DNA from: Montifringilla adamsi
Lineage: Eukaryota > Chordata > Aves > Passeriformes > Passeridae
DNA: 64,000 nt
Assembly (NCBI GenBank): GCA_017590115.1
Contig: JAGGNK010003335.1
Span: 9,664,320 to 9,728,319, forward strand
Reading direction: 5' to 3'
Shown here: positions 26,330 through 37,730 of the stretch, piece by piece
How the letters are laid out: the number at the start of each line of letters is the position of its first letter
Position numbering within the stretch: position 1 is the stretch's first letter
Made by a program: the position numbers and the translations under genes
Notes under the pieces: model-generated
Databases searched by the model: none
The model's input: only the letters and a program-made list of their open reading frames with translations
Told to the model about the DNA's origin: nothing

Positions 26330-26660
26330 ATCCCTGCTCCCCTCTGCAGCAGAGCTGTGATTGCAGAGCTCGCTCAGTGATCGCTCCTGGGTTACCTCTC
26401 GTATCTCAGACCCTCCCAGAAAAGTTAGCTTGAGTCTAATGATAGCTTATCTAGTTATTATAATTAGGTATATAATCATTAATAACCTGCCTTAATTACA
26501 GGTTTTCTTCTAATGTAAAAGATTCCAATTAAGGTTCATTACATGGAAAATCTGTGGAGTCTGTTATTTCACTCCTAAGATCATCCAGAACAAAGAGAGC
26601 ACACGCAGACGCTAAGTTTCTTTTAAGAGCTGTATTTTAATTAATTCCAGCTTCTAAAAC
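26330..26660. promoter_or_regulatory. Candidate enhancer-like block, TAAT-rich
   Basis: A CpG-containing shoulder (26330-26400) is followed by an AT-rich core (26430-26545). The core holds at least eight TAAT/ATTA homeodomain cores, including TAATTA at 26461-26466, and an inverted GATA/TATC pair at 26441-26451. There is no open frame of interest and no mobile-element signature. The mix is typical of developmental enhancers, but AT-rich DNA yields such cores by chance. Conservation was not tested. Confidence 0.25.
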
Positions 26661-28009
26661 AATTAATGGATTTACTCATAATATCTCAGGAAATTCATGC
26701 TCATCTCTAGAGAGACAGCGCCACGAGCTCAGGGAAGATAGGCTGCATTTCTTGCACATTACTGAGAACCAAAATTTTAAATACACCGTGGAGCTCATCT
26801 TGGGAATTTTGTACTGGTGGCTTTGCCTGAAAAGACTGAAAATTCCCCCAGGGTAAAGAAGGTGAGTCCCGGGTACTATCACAACCCAATAAATCTCTCT
26901 TAGAGTTGCCTGGGAGCTCTCTATCCCCCTGGACTGAGCAGAGGGAGGGTCCTTGGTGTGGTGGCAGAGTGACAGGGATCACATGCCCTCTGATGCTGCC
27001 CTAGGGACAAACCCAGCACTTAGGATGGATAGCACCTTTGTTTCCTTCAGCTGACCACTGCCTCCAGCAGGGAAAGCAGGCCAAGCAGCAGCCCATGTTC
27101 ATCTGTATCTGTTTCCATGTTTCTGCACTCCTCTAAAATGCTCCAGGATTTAATTGTAGTGCGGAGAGCAGATTTGCTGCCAACATGGCTGGAGGAAATA
27201 CTGGAGAGGGAGGCTCTGGATGGGATCTCCCTCAGGACAATTTGTCTGTGCCATGGGATGAGCTGCAGGTGATGGACAAGAAATGAACTGGCAGTGGTTG
27301 GACTGTGCTCTGTCCCCCCTCTCCTCTCTTCTAGCTCATTAATTTATTAAATACATCCATCTATGCTCAGCCTTGGTGGTAAAATAAGAGCAGAGCTTTA
27401 TCTCACCGTGTGCAGCTGTGCCTTGTGTGATGCTGGCTTTGTTTCCCTGTATACATCTTAATGTGAGGTAAACTGGAAGCATTTATAACTTGAATCAAAG
27501 AACAATGTGTTGTTTGGAGGTCTGTGGAGAGAACACAGCTGTGGTTTGCAGGCTGTGCTGCCCATGAAGCACTGAGGTGGACTGGGGGTGTGGTGATTCC
27601 CCAGGAGAGTTGGCAGAATAATAAGAAGGAGATGCTTTCTGAAGGAATGTGGAAGACAACAAATGCCAGACATTAGATCCAAGGGGAATTTTCTTGCAGG
27701 CTGGGGTCAGATGAGTCCACTGTTTGAGGAGTGTTGATGTAACTGTGTGCAGATAAAATTAATGCTATTTTATACTTCATTTCATTGAGTTACTTGCTTT
27801 GGCTATTCCACCCACTCTGAGTATTATGATATTGCCTAAAGAACACCACAGCAGATTCTTTTCTGTCACTGTACTGAATTTTCTCTGCCAATGGTATCTC
27901 TCTGTGCTGGACTCCTGAATACCCATGATTTCAGCTTCCTTGGTACTAGTCTCACACTCCTGTGGCCAAGAAGACATCACTAATACCCATATTTTTCACA
28001 ACATACCAC
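26661..28009. other. Unique non-coding sequence
   Basis: No gene, mobile element or marked repeat is recognised. Open frames are below 95 codons. Confidence 0.55.
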
Positions 28010-28340
28010 AAGAACGGGGCCTCAGCTTTAGATCTGGTGATGCATATTTATATTCTGCAAAAATGTCTTGCCATAGGATACCCAATCTGAGTTGAATTGT
28101 GAGTCTCCTCTTCCCTACGAAGGAAATTACCATCTGCAAGGGCACCCTGTCAAAAGGAGGGAGAGAGCTTACAGTGATATGCAAGTTACATGTAAGAAGA
28201 GCTGAAAGTCTCAGCCAGCATAAGGCAAACTCCAGAGCGAGCTGTCGGAACAGAGCAACCTTTAATATTCATGTATCTATTCAGGATGCATCGCTGCATA
28301 ATGTCTATTGCAGTCATCAGATACACATGTTTAGCACCTA
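28010..28340. promoter_or_regulatory. Candidate conserved non-coding block
   Basis: The block is complex in composition and free of homopolymers. It has scattered CpGs and AT-rich motifs such as TTTAATATTCATG (28261-28273) and GATGCATCGCTGCATAATG (28284-28302). It looks unlike the CA/TG-decayed sequence around it. I cannot test conservation, so the call rests only on this texture. Confidence 0.2.
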
Positions 28341-31300
28341 GAAACAGTAAAATCACTTGTTAAAGCTAAAATGGAAATTATGGGATTGATTTACCTGTGC
28401 ACTTCTGGTTGCTTTATGCCAGGCTGGTGATATGAAGAAGGCATAAACCTCATATAACTGGCTGAATAAATTAGATTAATGTCTTGTTCTCCTTTTTGGA
28501 AAGGTCTAAAGCAGACAAAATGTACCCTGAGACTGTACAAATTCCTTTTCTTGCACGCCTCTTGCAGCCTTCCCCTGCTGCAGTTTTTATGGTCTTTCTG
28601 GTTTTAAAAAATATCTTTCAGCAGAGGTTTGTGTCCCTTTGCTGCTGGAAGGTGACTGCTGTGAGAAGTCCTCCCTCATACACAGGGCACACATTGCAGG
28701 CCCAGCTTTTACACTTTTGGGGACAAGCCTAAGACCCTGGTGAGCACAATGTTTGATGGGTTTTCCTTTCATTCCTGCTCTCCATTTGCTGTTGCATGGA
28801 TTCTCTGGGAGCACAGTCTCTGCTGCTCTAGCAACACCAGTCCCTCCTTCCTCCTCTGCAAAGACAACAGAACACGTGAAACAATTTTGGCAGCAAAGTC
28901 ATGGGCTTGCAGTTGGGTGTGGTGTTGCATTCTCAGGTAGGGATTCAATGCTCTGTTTGTTTTGTGGCTCTCTGTGTGGAGCTGTGCTTTGCTCCATAGA
29001 TAAAAATACGTATCCTTGTGTATATTTTCATCTCTAAGTGCTTTTTCTGAGGAAGCAAAGATGGAGTTTGTGTAATCACAGTGATTGCACTTGGCTCCTC
29101 TTCATTACAGTCCATTGAATGGCTCCTTAGGTTTTCTTTTTTCTAACATTACTGACATTCTCATTCTGTGGAAAAGAAATCTTCAGTTTTAAGAGATTTT
29201 TCCAACAAAATAGTTCAGGTGACATCTTGGAGTCCTCAGCATGACGTTGCCTTTCTAAGACCTCATGTTTGATTAGTTAGCTCATGTAGAGCCAGTTTAC
29301 TAATTCACCTCATACTCACATTTGCAGTCCTAAAGCAGGGAATTTATCCTGCCTCTGGTGATATAAGCACCTGTGGACAAAGGCAAGGGGCTGAAAACTG
29401 AGGGCTGAAGATGAATCCATGGGAAGGAGACTCAGCTTGGGACAGAGTTATGTCAAATGCTTGGGGCAGATTGTGCTGCTGTCAGAGAGTGAAGCTGGGA
29501 GAGGAGCATGTCCAGCTCCTGACCCTGCCTCCAACCAGCCAGTCCTGCCTCCCTCCTATTCCTCATCATGCCCATTCCCTCGTGAAACCAGTGATTTCTG
29601 GTACCAAAACCAGGCAGACTTTTCTTTCCCCACCGTGTCTTTGGAAGTCATGGACCATGCATCCAAAATCCAGTTGGAAAAACATCAGGCATGTTTTACT
29701 GGCTCTCTGAGTTGTGGTGGAAACATCTCTGGGTTGGATCCAGCTGTGCAATTAGTGAATAAGCAGGAGTGTGAATTCCCAAGAACATTTATAGCTGATG
29801 GGCCTCTTTTGCTGGCACCAGTTTTGCCCTGAAGCATTTCTTAAATTTAGTTGGATCAGAGGATGTCAGCAAGTGCATTGTGGGAGAGAGAAAATCAATG
29901 CCATGGGCATGTTCCCACTCCAACATGATTCTTCTGGATGTGATCCTTCTGGATGGAGGTACAGGGGCTCTCTTTGACTGGCAGGTTGAGAAGAAAGGTT
30001 TGAGCTGAAATTGGACGATTACATTAAGTGAGATGATTGCGTCTTTTAGGGCTCAGCATAAGTCCCCGACAATTCTAGCCATCATCATTATGTGAATCTA
30101 CACTCTGAATATTGAAGTAAAGTACTGAAGTGGCTCATCAGTGGGAGAAGATGTCAGCTGGCCGTTCAAGGCAGCTGGACTGCTGGAGGTCATGATCCAG
30201 GAATGCAGTCCTGGACTGCACACTGCACTTGCAGGGACCACAGAGGATGCTGTGCTCTCATTTCCTGGGAGACTTTTGAGAAATCTGACCTCACTTCTCT
30301 CCTTTCTTCAGCATCCTGAGAAAATCTTGACAGCCCATAATACTCTCATTTTAGCTGCAATCACAAATCAGAATGTGCTCATCATGCCTTGTGGTCCTTA
30401 CTAGGCTGATCAGGGGCTGATTTGTGGTTGGACACTGATCAGAGCAGGTGGGGCTGAAGGCAGGAATTTCAGAGGGCTTGAGGCCCCAGCAGTGCCCTTA
30501 AGGTAGCATTTTAAGGAGCATAATTTTATTAAAATTTAATAAGCAATCAGAACTTGTGTGCAGCTTTGCGCTGGCATCTTTAAACAACAAATTAATATCC
30601 CTATTGTAGAATTTTATCTTTTTATGCAATTTGCATTAAGTTTATACAGTTTTGAGTCAAATTCTACACATTTGTGTCAGGCAGCTTTTGCCCAGGAGAG
30701 TTGGGGGAATTGCAGGAGCACTCCGATGTGTGTCTGTCTATTTGAGCCAAGCATTAAATCTTTCATTGTCTTGTCCATCTTTAGACACACTGAAGAGAAT
30801 GCAGAAGACATGCTGACATACCTGGCTCATGTTTGAAATTGAAAAGCAAAATCCTGGTCCCAATTAATTTAATTTCAAAATTCCCAGCAACTTCAACAGA
30901 GCCAGGCTTTCATTGAGAAAATTAATTTCATTCTGTGTGTGTCTCTTCAGACTTTTCCATCCACTGCACCTGAACAAAAGCCAGCATGGAAAATCCAATA
31001 TTGACAAAATCCAGGCATGGCTGTCTTAGGTCATTTCACTTTTGGCCTCTTCAGCTTCCCGTGGCCCTGAGGATAAACAGAGGATCACTCAGCAATAGAG
31101 TGTGTGCTTCAGCTGGCTGTGGCTACTGGCCAATGGTGTTGGCTTGTCCAGCAGTCCTTTCACTCTCAGGTCCATCTGAATGACACACTCAGGTGGTTCT
31201 CGGGGCTCCTGCCAGCAGCAGGGCATGGTGGGTGGGTTGTCTTCCCTGTCAGTGGAACTGGGATGCTCAGAGGGGAGTGTCTGGCTTTCACATGGAGAAA

Positions 31301-32869
31301 TCTTTAGGGAAATCAGCTCTCATGCAAAAAGCCTCAGAAGGCACCTATTTAGTGCAGCTTTGAGGAACTGAGGTAAAGCAGTTTGAAAGAGACAAGAGGG
31401 AGAGGAAAGGCTGAGCAGAGCAGTTGTGTACAAAGTCTGTGAATTGCTTATAAACCTTCCAGACATGCAGGATCTTTTGTTGGTTACCACAGATGTAATT
31501 TCCAAGCCTCTGGCCAAAACCTCCAGTAGATACAAAACAGCCATCCTGTTGGGTGGTAAAGTTCAGGTGCAATTAGGCTGGTTTGTAAGATCAGGGGTGT
31601 GTGTATTTGGAATGGATAACAGAAAATGGATAACTTGTATGAAGAAAATATAACATCAAAGTTGAAAAGTTGAGTAGGTTTGCCTCCATCCTTGCTGGAA
31701 AACATTGATCTTAGTTTGCTGGAGAGATGCAAGTGGACACTAAAGGGAATGCCAAGGTTTACAGTAGCTTGGTGGCCATGGGACTCCTGAAGAACCCATG
31801 GGATTTGCAGAAGGTTCATCGGAAGAGAGGCTGCTGTTCACTGAAAAATATTTCCAAAATGCTTCCTGATACTGTGACAATTAGTAACAAGCTTGTGAAG
31901 TGTGTTCTGCTGAAAACTGCAGACCAAAAGAAGGTTGTTTTCCTTATTCTTCAGTAATTTCACCCCTTGCTTTCTGTTTCTGCTTCTCTTTTGTTTCCTG
32001 ATGGATGTCCCTCAGGGGAAATGTCCTTCTGAGCCAGAACAAAAGACTAGGTGGATTATGAACTTTTGTTATTAGGATCATAAAGCCTTTTTCTCTTATA
32101 ATAATTTCCCTCTCTTCTCTATTATTTCATGTCCTTTGTTTCCCTATGTGACCCTTCCTCAGAGAGAACCATCAGGCCTTTACATATTTTTCTCCTTTCA
32201 TTCCACACAAAATCCTGTTCAGAGTTCTTCAGTGCCTGCCTGGAGGCGAAGGAGCATGGGGTGAGTTTGAGGAAACTCTTTCATGTCCCAGTGAAAATCC
32301 TTGGAAGGGATTTTTACTTGTGGTAGGCATCCCAGGGGATTACAGCACAATAATGTGGTGGCAGTGATTTTGTCTGGGGAGGCAGCACTTCAGATTTGTC
32401 AGGGAGTTTTTTTGATGTCTGAAAAAGCCAATGAAAACCCAGTATCAGAGCTGCTGGGTGTTTCCAGCTCCATCCGGAAGGCCCAGGATGTGACTCAAAA
32501 TAAAAACTCAGAGGAGCCTCAGTCTTGAGGGTCTGATGGACCAGTCCCCTGTGATCACTCAAATTGGTTAAATACATTCCTGTGCTTACATGACCTGATG
32601 GATGGGAGTCAGAGAACTCTATTCTTTCCAGCCTTTGGCATTTTAAATAATATGCAGCAGGGAACTTGTTTGGGTTGGCAGGACAAGGATGCTTGGGAGA
32701 GGAAGAAATTTTTTTGTGGTTCCATTGAGACTTTCTAGCTGTTATTCTGCAGGAGCAGAGATCTCTGCCTTGCTGTTGGTGCAAATTTTCAGTCATGATT
32801 TACCCACAAACAGTCACGTTGCCCTTGTGATTATTTGTGGTTCACAAACTGTTTACTGTTTTGGTGCTC
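28341..32869. other. Unique non-coding sequence
   Basis: No gene or mobile element is recognised in this 4.5-kb stretch. The longest open frame is 160 codons on minus (32314-32796), unrecognised. Two short blocks are worth noting. Around 30010-30130 the sequence has CpGs and TAAT-like cores. Around 30540-30690 it is AT-rich and contains a near-palindromic ATGCAATTTGCAT (30624-30636), which includes a POU octamer ATTTGCAT. Confidence 0.55.
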
Positions 32870-33060
32870 GAGTCTGCCTCATTGTCTGCTTAGTGCCGAA
32901 AATATTGGGCTGCGTTCCTGGCCTCAGCTCACACAGCTCTGCCTCTGCTCCCTAATTGAATGCAGACAGCTCTTCAAATAAAATTTCCGCTGCAAATGTT
33001 TCTGCTGACAAGTTCAGAAAGCGCTGTCTGGGAGCTCGCTTTGCTCTGTCTGAGGGGTGT
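32870..33060. promoter_or_regulatory. Candidate conserved non-coding block
   Basis: About 190 bp with several CpGs (CTCGAG near 32868, GCCGAAAATATTGG, TTTCCGCTGC, AAAGCGCTG, GAGCTCGC). They lie inside AT-containing sequence with no repeat signature. It stands out against flanks that have almost no CpG. Function and conservation are untested. Confidence 0.2.
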
Positions 33061-36000
33061 CTGTCCCAAAATCATGCCTGCCTATACATTTCCTGACTTA
33101 GAGAACCCTTAAACATGACAGGACACAAAGAGGATTTTAATAAATTCAAAAAGAAAAAAAAAAAAAAGAAGGAAACAAAGAAAAACCATTTTCTGCCGTG
33201 TTTTAGGTGGTTTAGTAAAAAAACTGCAGACAGTTTGATGCTGCTGTTTCTTTTCACTTTATACAGATACTTTTCACCAGTGTGAGTGCTGAGTTTTGGT
33301 CTCAAGCAGGTTTTTTCACCTCTCTTAATTTATCTTATTAAAAAAAAGGAAGAGGAAAGAAGATAAGGGGTGTCTCTGTGTGTGTTCCTCACACAGACCT
33401 GTTACTTGTCCTTAATGCCTGAGTCCTTAAGAATGTTCCACTATTTTTTTTTTTTTTTTTTTTTTTTTGAAGGACTGCACTTTTTCCTTCACACAGCTAG
33501 GGAAAATCAAATCTGATTATTAGTGCTTTGATTCTTCTGGCAGGTTTATTTTGCTGCCTTACAACAGGCAATCCTTAACCAGGTGCTTATTTTGTGATAT
33601 ATATATATATGATATAATTCCTCCCTGGTATCCAAAGGTATCAAATGCTCTTTTTTGCTTTGTATTATATTTTTCTAATGCAGAACAATTTGCTCCTGAG
33701 GATTTACAGTGGGTCACTACATCTAGGTGTGCAGGAGCTTGGTAGAGGCAAGATAAGTCAAAGTACAAAAGCCTTATGCTTGTATTTCAAAGCTGAAGGA
33801 AGAGACAAGGTGCATGGACTGGGCTGCAAATTGCAGAGAGAAATAATTTTGCAATATTTCACTCTCAGTCACAAGAGGAGGCAATGGAAGAATCTATTTC
33901 TCCAGTGAAGCAGAAGTCCTCTGCTTGTATTTATCAACATTTAAAACACATCTCTAACTGTAATTTCTAACATGCCAAATGAAATTCCTACCAATCACTC
34001 ACTTTGTTCCTATTAGTGCTGTTAATAATGTAATTTATTCAGCTAAAGGGCTCCTACAGAAATGTATTAGAGGGGAGAAATAAAAACTGGAATGATACAA
34101 GCAGTAAAACTTGGCTGATTACCTAGGAGCCTTGCTGGGCTGGTGGATCAGGTGAACCTTGCAGGACTTCTCCAGGCTGTCTTGGCATGCTCAGATCTGA
34201 GCTACTGATTCAGAGATGCTTTAACTGAATGGCTCAGAAGGTGCCCTGTGAGAGGGACACAGCCCCAAGGGAGGGACACAACCCTTCCTTGCCTCCTCCC
34301 TGCAGCCCGGGAGGTTCTGCCCCTCTGTGAACGTCACAGCAGCACCGATGGGTTTGTGTAATCCTGACTAATCCAAGGAGCCCAGGAAATGACACTGGAT
34401 TATTTGTACACAACAGGAAGGACCCCAGAAGGTTTAGAGTCAAATGATTCTTTACACTTGAGGCAAAACTGGGCATCAACCCTTTGCCTGTCTCCTTTTC
34501 CCGTTGCAAAGTGTGAGGCTCATTGCAGGGGCAGGTTCATTTCGTACTTGGGGGCTCTTGAACATTTGGCCCTCAGCATATTTCCCAATTATTTATCACT
34601 GCTGCTAACAGCTGCTCTTTTGCCCTTGATGTTTAGTTAAAAAGTGTTCTTCAGCCCCTGGAATAGCTCTCTTGGGACTGCTTATGGGGAGGCTCATGAG
34701 CTATTGTGCAGCCCACAGGTTTTTGTCTGAGCTCTGGAGCAGCCAGGCTGGGAGAGCTGAATGAGAGTGAAATTTGCAGCTTTAAGGAACTCTATACATG
34801 GGCACTTATTGGAAGAATATCAGCATTTTATGTGTCCTGTGGTTCATCTATCACTAGTAATTCATTTTACAATGCATTAACTGACCTAAGCCTATTCCCA
34901 TTGTGCAACAGACAATCCTTCTTTCTTGCCTTCACTTCCCTACAGTGTGTCAAGGACCTTAACTTGCTCTTATTGGATTTTTATTTTCTCTTGTTTGGAA
35001 ACTGAGAGTTTAAGGGCTAGTTTTCACAGCAGCAGAGCATATGCAGCAATAAACATCATCTCCAGTTGATTAAGCACCATAGCTGAGTTGTTCAGCTTCC
35101 ACAGAAGCTGTTTATTGTAAGTATCCTCCAACTCCGAGGACATAATTTTAATTATATTGCATGAAAAGGAGCAAAAACAATAAACCAGAACATTAGAAAA
35201 AAATTAAAAGATATAATTTTCCTTCCCTGAGAGGAAGATTTCAGTGAAGGTCAGAGTAGATTGGAGGTATTTGTACAGCTGGGAAGTTTTCTTGAAAGGC
35301 CATTTCCCAGTAGTTTTTTTTTTTTTTTTTTACAGAGGCTGCAGAAGACATTAAGGATAGGACAGGCCATTTCAACTGATCTTCTGGGGCCAGACTGTGA
35401 AGTTGTTGTGAATCATGCTGGTGATTTCAGAGAAACGTATTGCACAAGCTCACTATTTGTCAGTGCAGATAATGTGTTTCCAGCTTGACCAGTGGAGTCT
35501 GGCCTTGACAGGGTGACAGTAATGGCAGCAGCTAGCTTAGGTTTCCTTGCTATCTGTGCTGAAAGATGTGAGAACATCCATTCCTATTACTGCCATTCTG
35601 AATCTTTCCTGGTTCCAGATACCAGCTTGGACATTTGTCTTTCCTGCCATTTGTTTGAGAGAGGCAGTGAAGAACTGTAATAATAATACAAGGGAAAAAA
35701 AAAAAAAAGCTTTAGCAAGACAGGCATGGGAGGACAATGTCAAAATGAGACTTCTCAAGCACATCAGTCTCTTCTTTCAGACACATCCCGTACCTTTCTG
35801 AGCTGCCAGGTACCCCAGCACTGTGAGCAGTGGTTGGGTTTTGGCCCAGAATCTTCCTTGACTGATGCTGAGGGGACCAGCTGTGCCACCTCAGAGGGCA
35901 GCCCTTTTCTTGTCCTGATTGTTGTATTGTCTGCTCTTTTATAAAAGTGTTTAACTGCCAACTAAACCCTGCTTTAAGTCAAGCAGTGCCAGTCCAAGGC

Positions 36001-37571
36001 TGGCTGATCCTCAAATAACCCACAGCAGAGAGGGCAGTGCCAGTTTCTGCTGTGGGAGTCTGGCTTAGGCCAGGCTTGTTGAAAGGTCTGTGAACTTTCC
36101 ACTAAACCTAGTTCTAAACAAATCTGGGCTGTGTTGGCCAGGTAAAACATTAGCTCCACATGCTGCAATTTCTGCCTCAACTCCTGCACAGTGTGCTCTG
36201 AACCAAATAAACCCTTACAATTTTCACAGGGATTTCAAAGGTTACTGGTGCTGTGGCCCTGCAGGGCTGGTGTGAGGTGAAAAAATGGATCCAGCTTGGC
36301 ATGATCTTCTTTTGAACACAGATTTTTGCCCTGCTCTAGTATGAATGACTCTGAGGAACACAAGACAGGCAGTGGGGCAGGATCTGTCAAAAAGTGTCAC
36401 CCAGTGGCGCCTGCTCCTGTGACCAAGCTATGAGAAACACCTTCCTTGTCCTCCCCACATGTCCCCACTGCATTTTAATTGACACCTTCCTTTCCTGTCT
36501 TTATTCAAGAGCACTCCCTGCACTCACTCTCAAACATATACCACTACTGTCTTTTCAGTCCCTTTAAAAATCCCCTTCATTGCAAATCCTGTTCAGTACA
36601 AAGCTGCTGGAGGCCTGTGAATTTGCCTCTCCTGAGACAGAGTATTACCAAAGTGAGAATCCAGTGTTTTTTGGAGGACTGTGATCATCTCTTCTGCTAT
36701 AGGCCCCACAGAGAAAGGCTGCTCTGTGATCATAAACAATACAAACAAAACCAGCCTGCAGTCACATTACTTAATGCCAGCAATTTTTGCTACTTCTATA
36801 AATCTGTCTTCCACCAGCAGCTAAATGATGCTGATGTTGACAGCATTATTTACTCCTTGACGTTTGAAGGGTTGCTCTTTCTCTAGCCACTGGTGCGAGC
36901 ATTTTGAGAATGGCGTGCTAACTTGGAGAGAAGCAGAAAAGTTCAGTTGTGGCTTTTTGCAAAGGTGTCAAGACCCTTCAGAAGAAGGACACAGCTTGCT
37001 GTTCATATTCCCACCCCAAATTCTACAATTTTTTTGGGTTTTTTGTGGAGAGTGCAGAAAGGGCAGGAAGTGCTCCTAAACCCATCACCAAATGCATTGA
37101 ACAAGGTGATGTTGACTAAAACTGGCCCTAATCCTGATACCTGTGGATTTACTGCTCACCCTCCTCCACCAGAAGTGCCCATCATTCCTGACTGCTCCTT
37201 TTACACCTTTGCCACCAAGCTGTCCCTCTGATTTGCTAGACCTGCTTCTCTGTTTTTGATTTGTTTTAAAGAACATCAGATATGCTGGGATATTTCTAAA
37301 TGCAGAATTGTTATGGGAAAACACCTTATAGTGAAAACAAAAGGAAGTTTGCAGTCACCAAAGATTCCTCATTGTTTTTCCTCTAATGTGGAGAAAAGTA
37401 GCGAAGCAGCAGCTGGTCCCTGCAGAAACACCAAAGCAAAAAGCAATAACCAGGAGGAAGGTGCAGTGCAGTGACTTGGAGACATCACTCTCTTCTTGGT
37501 GATGTTTTTGTGTCTCAGGTGACTCCACTCCACCCAGAAAACAGGAAGGCAACAAAACCTATAATGCAGAG
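33061..37571. other. Unique non-coding sequence with homopolymer tracts
   Basis: No gene is recognised. An A-rich tract with A14 lies at 33148-33190, T25 at 33444-33468, a TA-dinucleotide run at about 33596-33612, T18 at 35314-35331 and A14 at 35695-35708. The T18 run is followed by ACAG, so it resembles a splice acceptor, and an open frame continues to 35488. I do not recognise its product and treat this as chance. A 135-codon frame at 36479-36886 is also unrecognised. Confidence 0.55.
33444..33468. repeat. Poly(T) tract, 25 bp
   Basis: Twenty-five consecutive T. A 7-bp inverted repeat (AGTCCTT at 33422-33428, AAGGACT at 33470-33476) brackets the tract. It could be a decayed retroposed tail on the minus strand, but no retrocopy is recognised beside it. 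Confidence 0.95.
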
Positions 37572-37730
37572 GGTCTGGGAATCACATATTTTAAGGCTAG
37601 AAGGTGATCATGAATCATTTCCTCTCAACTCTTTCATCTTGTCAGCTTACAGAGTGCAGACTTGCAGTCCATTACATCTGCACAAGACCCATAACCTTTG
37701 TGTGATCATCCTACCTTGCTTTAAAGACTG
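37572..37730 (-). mobile_element. Probable ancient CR1-like LINE fragment
   Basis: The plus strand opens with TTTTAAGGCTAGAAGGTGAT and ATCATTTCCTCT, and later has AAGACCCATAACCTTTGTGT. This order resembles the reverse complement of the 3' end of old CR1-type elements shared by birds, turtles and crocodilians. The match is from memory and heavily diverged. Chance similarity is possible. Confidence 0.4.

Noticed and set aside
32314..32796. 160-codon minus-strand frame
   Set aside because: No recognisable domain, and several overlapping frames exist on the plus strand. Treated as chance.
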